DNA from: Pseudarthrobacter raffinosi
GTDB lineage: Bacteria; Actinomycetota; Actinomycetes; Actinomycetales; Micrococcaceae
Direction of reading: 5' to 3'
Assembly (NCBI RefSeq): GCF_023913735.1
Contig: NZ_JAMXBH010000005.1
Location: 1-64,000, forward strand
DNA: 64,000 nucleotides
The notes beneath the pieces were generated by a model that saw only the letters and a list, made by a program, of their open reading frames with translations, had not been told where the DNA came from and searched no databases. Numbering within the stretch: position 1 is the first letter of the stretch; each line of letters opens with the position of its first letter. Of this stretch, positions 21,301 through 30,367 are shown in pieces. A program made the position numbers and the translations under genes.

Positions 21301-21672
21301 GTCCAAGATCGGGTACAGGAACGCCTCGGTCTTTCCCGAGCCTGTGCCAGTGGTAACCAGCGTGGGTTCGGGGCGACGGCGCGCCCCACCAATGCCTTTG
21401 CTGCTGAGCCGCTGGAAGGCCTTGGCCTGGTGGCCGTACGGCTCGAATCCCTCGTACCAGTCGAAGCAGTCTCGCCAGCCATGCTCGGCAGTTTCGAAGG
21501 GAAGCCGCAGCCGGACGTATGCGCCCTTAAAGAGCCCTCGGTCAGGATTCGCGAGGAAGTCTTTGATGGCGGACTGAGCATTGCCGTCCGTGAGCGCGAA
21601 CGTGGTGGCGAGGTAATCGGAGAGCCCCCGGCGCAGATCCCCGGCCTGAGTGGTGGGCAAGAGCTCAGACAT
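15307..21672 (-). CDS. DruE-like giant DEAD-box helicase with DUF1998
   Basis: At 2121 residues this is close to the size of DruE, the hallmark protein of Druantia. TGTGSGKT (108-115), DEFH (238-241), a SAT motif near 303, and TLEMGID with QRVGRAGR between about 1045 and 1080 define an SF2 helicase. Several CxxC pairs are spread through the middle. A DUF1998 signature (CSCRLEDRLACHHC) lies near 1700. The last 350 residues contain RPDFLL, YTDGFTFH and DDATKRD, which fit a PD-(D/E)XK or Vsr-like nuclease fold, and a final tail WPDYRIAV...AAGWVI like that of DrmB. The start ATG 21670-21672 overlaps the upstream stop (TAATG). Other Druantia subunits (DruA-D, F-H) were not recognised, so DruE-like is a family-level call; it could also be a DISARM-associated accessory helicase. 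Confidence 0.83.
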   Translation of the reverse strand: MSELLPTTQAGDLRRGLSDYLATTFALTDGNAQSAIKDFLANPDRGLFKGAYVRLRLPFETAEHGWRDCFDWYEGFEPYGHQAKAFQRLSSKGIGGARRRPEPTLVTTGTGSGKTEAFLYPILDHVLRAKRDGITGTKALILYPMNALANDQAKRLAELLTTYAELSGITAGIYTGQKDTNRTRVAPDGLINDRDVFHQDPPDILLTNYKMLDMLLLRHADAPLWQKSATSLQYVVLDEFHTYDGAQGTDVAMLLRRLGLTLKSYWPDDLTDHPHGLSEEDRARPLGRATPVATSATLGSKGDPGAMLRFAETVFGEVFPPDSVVTESRLTQQAWSELGNGTVQGRDLHTAALGITTTNNAVAELREAGDGPEAVVGPVLDALFDERPTDLLDAIRTHPLTAALLKHASTAVALSDLTNAIFPSHSLPAGVRPDAAEEFISHVIALLSHIRARHGRAAVTVETHLWIREMSRVDAAVDTSPRYRWADDGVDQSHDMFLPALYCRHCGRSGWGAVLAPTGLDLELDDSKIREARVTNNPRFRTLISAAAEADIIEFRQDGSEQVQGLHWLHTVNRGLSTMPPKADSADLAEGRIIPVLMLAGKDSDDQSKKDVCPSCLAKDGIAFMGSAIATMLSVSISNLFGAEGLNDEEKKALVFTDSVQDAAHRAGYVQSRSHTMTLRTALRRALGEQPATLSELVDAAIARADTPGARYQLIAPEFVDRQSFRPFWDPKASPAERVRARRFAKRRLQFDALLELGLQSRTGRTLELTGSLAVETDAGNPTRMLSVARKAYESALQQTMVGENAPTQQQLLQWIRGTVERIRLQGGVHHEWLKGYISTDGKRWQIWGGRPKGEGMPAFPSGRPAPAFPRIGAAAAASDNLDGVTSSASWYARWTARCLGVAPADGSYLAKALITALADDGTLGSSKTNSGADVFWLDPEKIVLSVPDAEDLAAGRHTVQCKVCQAITPGSLTVIDQLVDGPCTLVRCSGTLQRHAADARNFYRDLYSSRESKRVVAREHTSLLDDATRILYETQFKSGADNPQAPNVLVATPTLEMGIDIGDLSCVMLASLPTSVASYLQRVGRAGRLTGNSLVLAFVRGRGEHLPKLHEPLSVINGEVRPPATYLDAEEILGRQYVAHVADRFARAAGRPHPVDAIQALGSVGPGSFIGDLIEDATAHAPDYLAEFLHQFGERISADSAARLTAWASRHDDGEPSGLARHLVRAAGEWKADVDELDTRRKEIGNALPELEAAAALAERLDDKTSDAHQALRTAKATLKMIRDQLKQLRGQYWISVLEAYGVLPNYTLLDDSVSLDVGLSWKDADTQEFVTDTVSYNRGASVALSEFAPGATFYAQGMEILIDAVDLGPQQSHIQKWQVCPQCGWIKTDLGAAAAVQNCLRCGTSAIADMGQVLDVVVMKKVSAEVRRDEAAINDRRDNRVRERFTIVAAADIDPQHLQKRWFVEGYDFGAEYFNRVDIRWLNTGRTASNGGVRTIAGDDVRTPMFRLCSYCGQLDQSAKENMPTEHRFWCKYRKAAQESVKEVVLARELNTQGVVLHLPLDVTYGDDFSVPSLQAALLLGLQKVLGGAPDHLGVLRINDPAHGGNRIALMLHDKVPGGTGYLAEFANAERVWELLHAAWQTVRDCSCRLEDRLACHHCLLPFAEPWTVDKVARASAERLLGLLLRSGEAASDSAVPPSFTNWTVTEDAPDAETSIESLLEKRFRKAWMDRLKAVGAHTKVTPGALADTITFRIPGQQFQWQLIPQVDVAGTRPDFLLKGPPDPNFPVLAIYTDGFTFHASPEHNRIADDATKRDILRHSSELSGAAVPWAVTWQDVEAFEAGPSAPVVLPSWANAKLNAQLMANYPVNAAIMDLLGRDGMTMLWEWVNRPDPEAWTNFSELVPLMLMAKRPEPGDADAMYAHAAALSQGTKPALPSGIVTAWTYSSGSLGFAAAGSPKSLSTIAVGLCLDDRAQVVGSPPNEASWREWLRLSNLLAFKQIGLTIGSVMSPVSSGGSVEEEAARLEMSDGLSPAWHELLEQSTEFEKTLLLAIANADISVLPELGFEVDGLPVSIAWPDYRIAVMLDGDDGRAELEAAGWVIVGTDVDAIRELLKTKGA

Positions 21673-24600
21673 TAAGACTTCCCCTCCAGCATGCTCGAGA
21701 ACTGCGTGTGAGCCTTTCGCATGTCTTCCTCGCGGTCAAAACCCTGGAACGGGAACTCGAAAACGTACTCGACGCCACTTTGCGGGTGCGTCCAAGTCCG
21801 GTCTTCCCGAGTGAGGTTCTCGCCGCGCAACCTATACTGCTTGTTGACTTCTCCTGGCACTTTACGGCCGTTGACGTCGAATAGGTCATTTCGTTCATAG
21901 GCATGAAGGACCGGAAATTGAGTGCGGTAAATCGCACAAAGCTCGTCAGCGGATAGTCCGACTTCGATTGCAACTAGGGCATCCAGCTCCACCTCGGCCT
22001 GACGCCGCATGGCAGCAGTCCTTAATGCCTGTTCGAGGGACCACTCTGAGCCCATAACTTCAGTCCATAAAGTTGAGTAAGTGCCCGTCAGACATACAAG
22101 TCGAGCTGCTCGTTCGACGATTGCATCGGCGAGAAGACTCTCACGGTTGAATCTCGGAAGCTGTCCAAGGAGTGAAAACTGAATCTCGCTGGAACCCGAA
22201 GACTTGATCAAGAAGTCAGCAGGCAAACTTGCTAGAACTCCAAGTTGCCCCAGCATTAATCGTGCGTCCGAAAACGGTCCAGCCGAATACACGGGGTTTA
22301 CGTGCGCGGCGCCGGGAGGAATAAGCCCAATATGGAGAGTGCGCTTGCTTGCGATGGCAGCCATACGACGCCACGCCAACCGGAAGTGGTCGCGAACCGG
22401 CACCGAGACCCCGTCAGAGCTAAGCCACATGCCATAGTCGCGAGAATAACGATCAGGATCGCCGTTGGGCTGATACGCCGTGCGAGGAAGGAAGTCACAA
22501 GGGATAGCCTCGAGATCAACTTCGTCCCAGTCGTTGTTGCTCCTAACGACTTTTCTTGGCTGCTTTGAAAACGGATTGGCGACCGTAAAGTGGGGGCCCT
22601 GCAGGATGACATCGTTCCACGAGGTTGGGAAGCCCGACCCTATTTCGAAGTATCCATTTGCGATCCGCCGTTTCGTGCCAACCTGCTGAGTACTGCAGAG
22701 ACAGTTCCCGAAAACGCGGCGCTTTGCTCAGCTTTTCAAGAACACTAGAGCTGGCCAAGTTCACGGGGTATACCATCCGAGCCTGTATGGCAGGGGTTCC
22801 TGGTTCATCGAGAATGTCAGCCCAGACCCGGAGTACGGACAGATCAACGTCGACGATGCGTTCGGAATGCGGTCGGATATCCCACTCTCCGGCAGCGTTC
22901 TTGAGCGCGGGCGCTTCCCCCGAACCGTCATGCCACATGGAGCGTTCCACCGTGTCCGGCTGGTACAGCGAAGCAGCCATTTTGAAACCGGGCTCATCCC
23001 GGCGACCGGAATATATATGTACGCCAAATTCAAGCTGGTCAGTCAGGTCGGCAAAAAGCTTCTTTTTGTTGCGGAACTGCCAATGGCGGCGTAGACGCCG
23101 GTATGTCTCGGTCCGAAGGTGAGCCGCACGCTTCTCAGTGAAGTGCGATTCCGGATGTAATAAACCGACGGCACCGATACTTGACGCGGAACGCCAGGTG
23201 CGGACCATGAACGCTCGATAGAGGTCCGGTTGCAGGCCAGCCAACACGGAGTAGTCACCGACTGATCCTACGAATTCCGCAAGGACGGCCGTAGGAATCG
23301 CGTTTTCAACGAAGTACTCCCGCATGCCCTGCCTCGCAAGCGTCTCGCCGCGCTTGACCTTGATCTGTGCCTGCGTCGGTTTCTCCGCCAGCTGCCACCA
23401 CGGATCACCCTCGGCAAGAAGCGCGGCCTCATCCGACCGCGGCCTTACCCACGGCGGGTTACCCACCTGTAGATCGAACCCACCTCGTCCAAAAACGGAC
23501 GCGAAGTCGAGTTCCCAGTGGAAGAAGCCCTGCTCGGCGGCGATGTTCTCGCAAACGTCTAACCAACCATGCTGCTTCTTGATGATGTCGATGTCGGAGG
23601 CCAGGGCAAAGGCAAGGTCGGCCCGTTCGGCGTCGTTCAGTTCGGCCCAGGTCGATGCGGCACCAAAGGTCTGCTGCCCTGCCATCTTCGATTCTTTGCC
23701 CTGCAGGCCAAGAATCGCTTCGAGCGCGGCGAGCCATTCGTCCAGGATCGGTGGTGTTGCCCCGCCAGTCGCGCGCTCTGTCAATGGCCAGAACCACAGC
23801 GCGTTCCAGGCATCCATGAGCCGGCGAAGGCGCTGATAGGCGCCGTTCGGGTCGTTGAGCGTTTCCTCGATCTGCTCGCGGGTGACGGCTTGGGCCGGAG
23901 TGCCCTCATTCTCCGTCTCGACAGTTAAGGGTTGTTTGCCGAAGTAGTCGATGTCCCGGCGGGCCTCGGTCTCGGCGACCTGCAGTCGGCGCAGCGTGAG
24001 CTTCCACAGGGTTTCGACCCGGCGCCCGAGGTTTATCGTGCGGTCGATCTGCGTTTTGCTGAGCTTGGACTTGACCTTGGTGCGCCACGCCTTGAGGTCC
24101 TTCTGGGCCTCCCCTGCCAGGTCCTTGACCTCCTTGGCATCGGCCGCCGCGCCCCAGCCCTCGGCCGGGAGCAGAAAGTGGTGGACGCGGCCCACCACGT
24201 TGGGATCGTCGGTCTCGGCATTCATGGCCCCGACGAGCCCTGTCAAGGGTGCGTCCTGCGGAGCGCTCTTCAGCCATGACTTGTCATTCACTGACTGCCG
24301 TGAATACGTGGCCCGGCGGGCTCCGATAAGCGAGTTGCCTGGCCGCAGCCGCAGCCCGAACCACGGCGCCTGCAGGTCCTTGACCATGGTGTCCAACCAG
24401 AGCGAGACTTCGGCGAGTTCCACTGCCGTCGAGTTCAGGTCCACTCCATGTACCTGGTGTAGGGCGATCTGTGCTTTGACCTTCTGGAGCTCCTGCGGGT
24501 ATTCATCCGCTGGGATTCGGACATCCAGCTCATCCTGCTTGCGCTTCAGGTATTCGTCGGCGAGCTGGCGGACAGCTTCCAGAGCGAACGCGCCAGAGCC

Positions 24601-26292
24601 CAGGGCCGGCTCGCAGACCGTCAGGTTCAGGATGTCGTCGGCGGCGGTCTTCTGGTCGTTCTGGTCCAGTAGTTCTTCGAGCGCTTGGGACACCACGAAT
24701 TTGGTGAGCACCTCGGGGGTGTAATAGGAGGCGGACTGTTGGCGTTCGCGGCCGGCGAGCCGGAAGACGAACGACCCTGCAGGGTGAAGCACGGGGCGGC
24801 GCTCTCCCGTCCGTTCGTCCACTTCCACCACGAAGTGCTTCGCGTCAATGGACTCGGACCGGTCCACCGGGACCACCCAGGAACCCTTTTCCGGGTTCCC
24901 GTCCTTGGCCACCTCATATAAGGGCTCAGCGGCGATGAACCCCGTGTAGGACATCAGGCCTTCATAAACGGCCCCGAGCTGGTTGATGCCGAGTTCCGCG
25001 TAGGAAATGAAGCCACGGTCCTTGCCCTTGGCCTCCTTGCTCAGCAACAGGTGCTGCAGGACCCGCTGCAGTTCGGCGTTGCTGAGCTTGGTGCCGTGGA
25101 TGAGCGACGTTGCGGCGTCGTGGAAGAGGTCGGCCTTGAGCGGCTGGAAGACCAGGCCTTCGTTCTCGCCGGAGGCATCGTCGGAGGGGTTTGATGCTGC
25201 CGGAGCATGGCCGTTGTCCACTAGGTGAAAGAGTTGCGCGAGCGATTCGTAGATGTGGGTGCCGCGACGGGATTCCGGGGACTGGATGTTGACCAGGGTC
25301 AGTTCCCGCAACCGGTCCAGGCCATAGCCCTCGTTGTATTCTCCGGCTCCGACTGGGAGGACGCCCATTTCCGGGGAGGCCTCCGCGTAAAGCAGGAAGA
25401 GGATCCGGTAGAGGAACCGCAGGGACTGGCGGGCAAGGGCCTGACCATCAATATCCTCCACGCCGAGGCCCGCTGCGCGTCGGCGGTCCAGGACGTCGTT
25501 GGCGATGATTTCGATGGAGCGGCGGATGCCTTCGCGCAGGTCCTGGGAGACGCCCACAGTATGTCTGACGGAGGCCTCGAGGATGCCGTCCCACCAGATG
25601 GCACCGTCCGGTGCCGGCATGAGCGAGTCGCGGCCGAAGATCGCCAGGAACCGGTCTGTCTCGGCGTTCTTCTTGGTGTCGTTGCGGTCTGCGACCAGGA
25701 GCGCGTCCGCAGCCAGGTATCGGCCCTCGGCCCATCGTTCTTGTTCGGTCAGAACCAGCCACCGGCCGGCCATGACCACCACAAACTTCGGGGCCTTATC
25801 CGATAGATACGCCTCGGACACGGCCTTCGCCACCGTCAGCGCAGGGGACGGGTCTTTGCCGTCCACCAGAACCCGCCCAAGCGGCAGCACCGTGGACAGC
25901 ACGTCTTCCAGGGCGTCAGCGGGAGCGGCCTCGACGAACAGGACCTCGGAGTTCTCTGTGGCCCACACGCCGGGGACGAGCGTTTCGGTGCCGCTGCGCT
26001 CAAAGGTGACGGCCGCCGTCGTGCGCTTGAAACCGAGGGCGCCGCGCAGCAGGGCGTAGGCCTCGGAAGCACCCGCCGGGTCTTCCGAGAGCCCCGCGAG
26101 CAGGATCTGAAGGCGTCCGCGGACCTCGGCGAAGCGGGTCGGGGTTGTGGAGTGGCCTTGCTTGCCTTCCTCGTCCCAGTTCTTGCGGAGTTTGACGACC
26201 TCGGCCTGGAAGGATTCCTTAGTGGAGTCCGTGGTGAAGAAGTGTTCGCTAATCCAGTCTTCGCCTACAACGATTGAATCAAAAGACGCCAT
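21672..26292 (-). pseudogene. drmMI: DrmMI-like Eco57I-type adenine methyltransferase, frameshifted
   Basis: The intact frame from ATG 26292 runs 1249 residues. It contains YYTPE (523-527), motif I CEPALGSGAF (560-569), HGVDLN (615-620) and NPPW (945-948), which define an N6-adenine DNA methyltransferase. Near 22620, after residue 1224 or so (VGLPNL), the frame is lost and stops at 22543. One frame over, the sequence continues sensibly (WNDVILQGPH, then VANPFSKQPRK) without a stop to 21672, joining the 252-residue open frame that starts at 22430. Removing one base from CCCAACC would restore a protein of about 1540 residues. The start overlaps the drmD stop and the restored stop overlaps the DruE-like ATG, so the unbroken gene fits the operon exactly. 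The 3' target-recognition part is lower in GC. The break may be a real mutation or a sequencing error. Confidence 0.85.
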
Positions 26293-29249
26293 TACTGGTC
26301 AGCACCTTCCGGGACAGCGACAGGGGTTGAACGGGGAACGACAATCAGTAGCGGGCGAACCAAGCGCTGGGCCGGGGCGAGCGACTCCGCGATGCGCTGC
26401 TCCTCGCTGACACGCTCGCGCTGCTTTTTCACTTCCGCCCGCTGCGCGAAATCGAAGGACAGCTGGGTCCAGCCCGTGGCCCGGTCCTTCCACGCCTGCA
26501 GCCGCTGGTTGGCAGAGTTGGCAGCCGCTTCAAAGGTCAGCTGCATGGTCTGCCGAGCGCTCTCCACCGCCTGCGGCAGCAGGGTCTGTAGCCCGTTCAC
26601 CGTGACCGGTCCGGGGTTGGTCGCCTTGGCGTCGACGCCGATGCTGCTCAGGTGCTCGCCTAGATCCTCGAGCGGTTCGGAGAGACAGAACGTCGGGTTG
26701 GCGGGGTCGGGGAAGTCCACGGCGATGAACGCTTTGGAGACCACCTGCCCGCGGCGGTTCATCAGGGTTCCCATGAGCAGGACCTGGGCGGCGTCCACGT
26801 CGCCGCGGACCACGAGGACTTCACTGCGGGACATTGAAGACAGTGCCCGGTCGCTGGCCCAGTCCAGGACGGGGTGGAGCGGGCCGAGGTAGTGGGCCTC
26901 GGGCCAGCTCATGTCATCGGATTCGCGGGCGCGGTTCAGTTCGCGGGTGCCGGCGTCGACGGTGGTGGCGAGCTTGAGGCGCTCGGTGACGCGCCGCTCC
27001 GACAGATAGTCCTGCGGGAGGTAGCCAAGGCGGTGCTGGAGGTCAACGGGCGGGTTGAGCTCGGCGAGGCCGTGGCCGGCGTGGATGGTCCAGCCGAGGA
27101 CCTTGTGCGGATCGCCGAACGCCTCGTTGAGGGCTTCGTCAAGGAAGTCCAGGTCCGTGGAGTAGAGACCGAGCGGTTTCTCGACTGGAATGGTGTTCGT
27201 TTCCCCGTTGTCCTTCAGGGCCTCGAAGTCGAGAAAGTCCCAGAGGTCGCCCGAGTCCGGATCGGCGTCGGGCTCGCCGACGACGTCCTCGAAGTCCTTC
27301 TTGCCGAGCAGGACGTCGCGGATGGCGTCTTCCTCCTGCTTGACGCTGTACTGCCCCATCAGGGAGGCAACGTCGTTGAGGACCGTGTGCGCCTCGTACT
27401 CGCGTTCCATCAGACGTGTGAGGACCTTGACGTCGCCGGAGAACCGAGTGTTGTGCGGGTTCAGGAGCAAGGTGGTGATCTGCGGTTTCTGGCGCTGGCC
27501 GAACCGGTCGATGCGGCCGTTCCGCTGTTCGATCCGGATGAGGCTCCAGGGGATGTCGAAGTGGATCAGATGATGGCATTCGGCGTGCAGGTTCACGCCT
27601 TCGGACGCGACGTCGCCGGTGACCAGGACCCGCAGCGGGCTGTTGCCGCGCTTGAACTGGTCCACGATGCTTTGCTGCTCGACGTCGCTGAGCCCACCGT
27701 GCAGGAGGCCGACGTTTTCCGGCTTGAGGCCGAGAGCCTTGGGCAGTGTTTCCTGCAGCCACTTGAGGGTGGCAACGCGCTCTGCGAAGACCACAGCCCG
27801 CATGGGGGAGCCCTTGCCGACGCCGATCTTCTTCAGGTAGCTGACGAGCTCGGCGTACTTGGCGGATTCACCGCTGTTGGCCGCCTCGGCGAGCTTGCTG
27901 AGGCGTTTGAGCGCTTCGGTTTCCTTGGCCTCGGAAGGCGAATCGGCGTCGAGCTTCCTCAGGCGCTCGGTGACCGTTTCGAGAAGTGCGGCGGGGCTGG
28001 AGAGGAAAGCCTTGGCAAGGATCCAGGAGAACAGCGCACCGTTCTGGCCCGAATACGGTGCCGGCCTACCTTCGGGGTAGAGCCAGACGTCGGAGAGCTC
28101 CTCGGCGATGGCATTCTCGGCCGCGGAGGCGGACACGAGCCTATTGTCCGGTTCTTCCCGCTCTGCCCAATCCGCGCCGACTTCCTGGGCAACTTCCGGG
28201 CTATGCCGGTGCCGACGGATGATGAGATTCTCCACGTGCTTGGGGTCAAACGTGCCGTCCGGTCGGACGGCGGTGGGGTCCAGGAGGCGCAGGATTTCCG
28301 CGAACGACTCGTTACGTCCGTTGTGTGGCGTGGCGGAGGCCAGGATGAGGGCCTCGGTGTTCGGCGCGAGCACCCTGGCGAGCTCGTTGTTCATGGCCTG
28401 GGTGTTCGTGACGTTGTGGGCCTCGTCAATGACCACCGCGTCCCAGTGCAGCTTGCCGAGCTGGGCACGGTAGCGGGGGCTTTTGAGAGTGTCCATGGAG
28501 ATGATGGCGCGCTTGTAGTACGTGAAGGGGTTGCGGGTGGCCGGGAGCTTCTGCCGGATCTTCTGGATGCCGGCGGAGTCAAGGCGGACGAACGGCAGAG
28601 CGAAGCGGCACCAGAGCTCATGCTGCATCTGCTCCAGAACATGGCGCGGGGTGACGATGAGGACGCGTTCGCCGCGGCCACGTTTGACCAGCTCGCTGAG
28701 GATCATGCCGATCTCGAGGGTCTTACCCAGGCCCACGGCGTCGGCGATCAGGATGCGCGGGCGGATGTTCTTGGTGTCCAGGGCCTTCGCGACGGCGATT
28801 TGCTGGTACTTGAGGTTCCGCGACAGCATACGAGTGGAGACAGTCAGGTACTCCGCCGACTGGGGCGTCGGCGTCTTGCGAAGGGTGGTCTCCAGGAACA
28901 GGCGAGCCCGGCGGTAGTTGGGGGTGCCATCGGCCACGACCTTGGACTTGGCCGGGTCCACGACCTCGATAGTGTCTAGCGCGGAGTAAAATGCGGCCGT
29001 GGTGTCCCTGACAAGCTCGCTGAGGCCCTGGACCCTTATGAGGGTGCCGTCTACCGATTTCTCAACGCTGGTGACGAGCCAGTCCTCGTCCCGGACGCGG
29101 ACCACCGAACCGGGTGCGACGTTGAGTTCCCGGTGTGTGGTTGTAACGGTCAAGACCTGCTCCTGTACTTCGTGGTTCCCCAATGTAGAGCTTTCGCCCG
29201 GCTTGCTGGCTCGATGCCGACCTCGCACGACCAATGACTCCCCAGCCAT
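26292..29249 (-). CDS. drmD: DrmD-like SNF2 helicase
   Basis: First gene of the reverse defence operon, 985 residues from ATG 29249. It has AVGLGKT (171-177), DEAH (275-278), SATPHNGR near 305 and the motif VI region RIEQRNGRIDRFGQ near 570. This is the layout of RapA/SNF2-type translocases and of DrmD in class 1 DISARM, where it is encoded beside the methyltransferase DrmMI, as here. No clear ribosome site precedes ATG 29249. TTG 29153 (residue 33) has GGAG six to eight bases upstream and would give a 953-residue protein beginning just before the conserved THRELNVAPG segment, so it is a serious alternative. The stop TAA overlaps the methyltransferase ATG. Confidence 0.85.
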   Translation of the reverse strand: MAGESLVVRGRHRASKPGESSTLGNHEVQEQVLTVTTTHRELNVAPGSVVRVRDEDWLVTSVEKSVDGTLIRVQGLSELVRDTTAAFYSALDTIEVVDPAKSKVVADGTPNYRRARLFLETTLRKTPTPQSAEYLTVSTRMLSRNLKYQQIAVAKALDTKNIRPRILIADAVGLGKTLEIGMILSELVKRGRGERVLIVTPRHVLEQMQHELWCRFALPFVRLDSAGIQKIRQKLPATRNPFTYYKRAIISMDTLKSPRYRAQLGKLHWDAVVIDEAHNVTNTQAMNNELARVLAPNTEALILASATPHNGRNESFAEILRLLDPTAVRPDGTFDPKHVENLIIRRHRHSPEVAQEVGADWAEREEPDNRLVSASAAENAIAEELSDVWLYPEGRPAPYSGQNGALFSWILAKAFLSSPAALLETVTERLRKLDADSPSEAKETEALKRLSKLAEAANSGESAKYAELVSYLKKIGVGKGSPMRAVVFAERVATLKWLQETLPKALGLKPENVGLLHGGLSDVEQQSIVDQFKRGNSPLRVLVTGDVASEGVNLHAECHHLIHFDIPWSLIRIEQRNGRIDRFGQRQKPQITTLLLNPHNTRFSGDVKVLTRLMEREYEAHTVLNDVASLMGQYSVKQEEDAIRDVLLGKKDFEDVVGEPDADPDSGDLWDFLDFEALKDNGETNTIPVEKPLGLYSTDLDFLDEALNEAFGDPHKVLGWTIHAGHGLAELNPPVDLQHRLGYLPQDYLSERRVTERLKLATTVDAGTRELNRARESDDMSWPEAHYLGPLHPVLDWASDRALSSMSRSEVLVVRGDVDAAQVLLMGTLMNRRGQVVSKAFIAVDFPDPANPTFCLSEPLEDLGEHLSSIGVDAKATNPGPVTVNGLQTLLPQAVESARQTMQLTFEAAANSANQRLQAWKDRATGWTQLSFDFAQRAEVKKQRERVSEEQRIAESLAPAQRLVRPLLIVVPRSTPVAVPEGADQ

Positions 29250-30325
29250 TATGTACTGGAGGCCGGTTCGGTTGCTTATGACGCCGCGAGGACGGCCTAT
29301 CTTTCACAGAGTGGGCAAAGCCCGAAATCTTTCATAACGCTTCCCGCCAGGGCCCCGCGCCCTACGGTCTGGCCCAAGGCGGTTGCCAGCACTCTAGGGG
29401 AAACGGAGGCCACGTGTCCGAAAATGGCTGAATCCAAAGTCGCGAGCCAACGGGATTGACCTCGAATTCTGGGATGTGCCGCGAGGCTTCGAAGTGGTTG
29501 AACTGACGGGCTGATCACTAGCGCTGGCAATCCACCGGACAGCCCGATGATCTGCTCCAGAAATGCCACTCCGTTCTTGACTCCGGCGATACGGCTCAAT
29601 ACGCCCCAAACGATAAGTCTCTCTGACATTCGGCCGGCTCAATTACCTGCCCGTGATTCCACCACGGTTCTCCTGCTGGTCGGATACTCCGCCATGACCG
29701 CTGAATCCAGTGACAGGAGGAGCAGCAGGCTTGTTCCGCCAGCGTCCCGCCGGGTTGTTAAGACGGAGCTGGCTCCGGCATCTCTAGGCACTGACCGCGG
29801 CGCGACGAGCTTAACGCCCGACAGGCGTATAGGTTTGGGCGAGCACCATTTCTGCTGCAAATTCACCGAGGAAATGCGTCCATCGCCGAGAAACAATACT
29901 GACTGATCGGGGCAAAGTCCCCCGCTGCTGGCTTGCGTTGCCGGAGCTCGCAGGTAGGGACCACAGCATGACGCCCGATAGCTCGGCATGACCGGTTGCA
30001 GGCAAGGGGCGGTGGCATCAACCACAGTCCAATATCACGCACGTGGCAAAAGCAATTCGTGGCCCTCGGAGCCAGGGACTACTGGAACCGACACCGGAAG
30101 ACCTAAAGCCATTGCAGTTTCCCCTTTTGATCTCCAACAGCGACTAATCGATTACTTTGGCAGTCTGGTTTGCGGCGCCTAGACTCCGTTGATAACCCTG
30201 GTCTGTACATGTCGGATGACCCTAGGACATGCCCCTGCTGGCCGTGGAAGATAATATCAGCTGGGGACACGCTGTCAGGACCAGCTGGGACCACGAATCA
30301 GAATTTCCGTCCAAGTGTATAACGC
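29250..30325. other. Intergenic stretch upstream of the defence operon, no gene recognised
   Basis: About 1.1 kb separates the DrmD-like gene from the hydrolase gene. Short open frames exist on both strands (for example 29297-29629 and 29639-30025, reverse strand), but none resembles a known protein, has a convincing ribosome site, or shows the third-position GC bias of its neighbours. The operon promoter for the reverse strand should lie at its left end. No tRNA, attachment-site repeat or transposase was found. Confidence 0.5.
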
Positions 30326-30367
30326 ATGCACAGACAAACGTTGCCAGCTAAATATGAGGAAACACCG

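Noticed and set aside
22543..22680. Programmed ribosomal frameshift in the methyltransferase gene
   Set aside because: No slippery heptamer or downstream stem was seen at CCCAACC, and homologous proteins are normally single-frame; indel mutation or error is simpler.
26874..28979. 701-codon open frame on the forward strand opposite drmD
   Set aside because: It lies wholly within the DrmD-like gene on the other strand, has Val/Ala/Leu/Asp-rich antisense composition and no known domain. GC-rich antisense frames of this kind are common.
29297..29629. 110-codon reverse frame upstream of drmD
   Set aside because: No known relative, no good ribosome site, and the region lacks coding-type codon bias.
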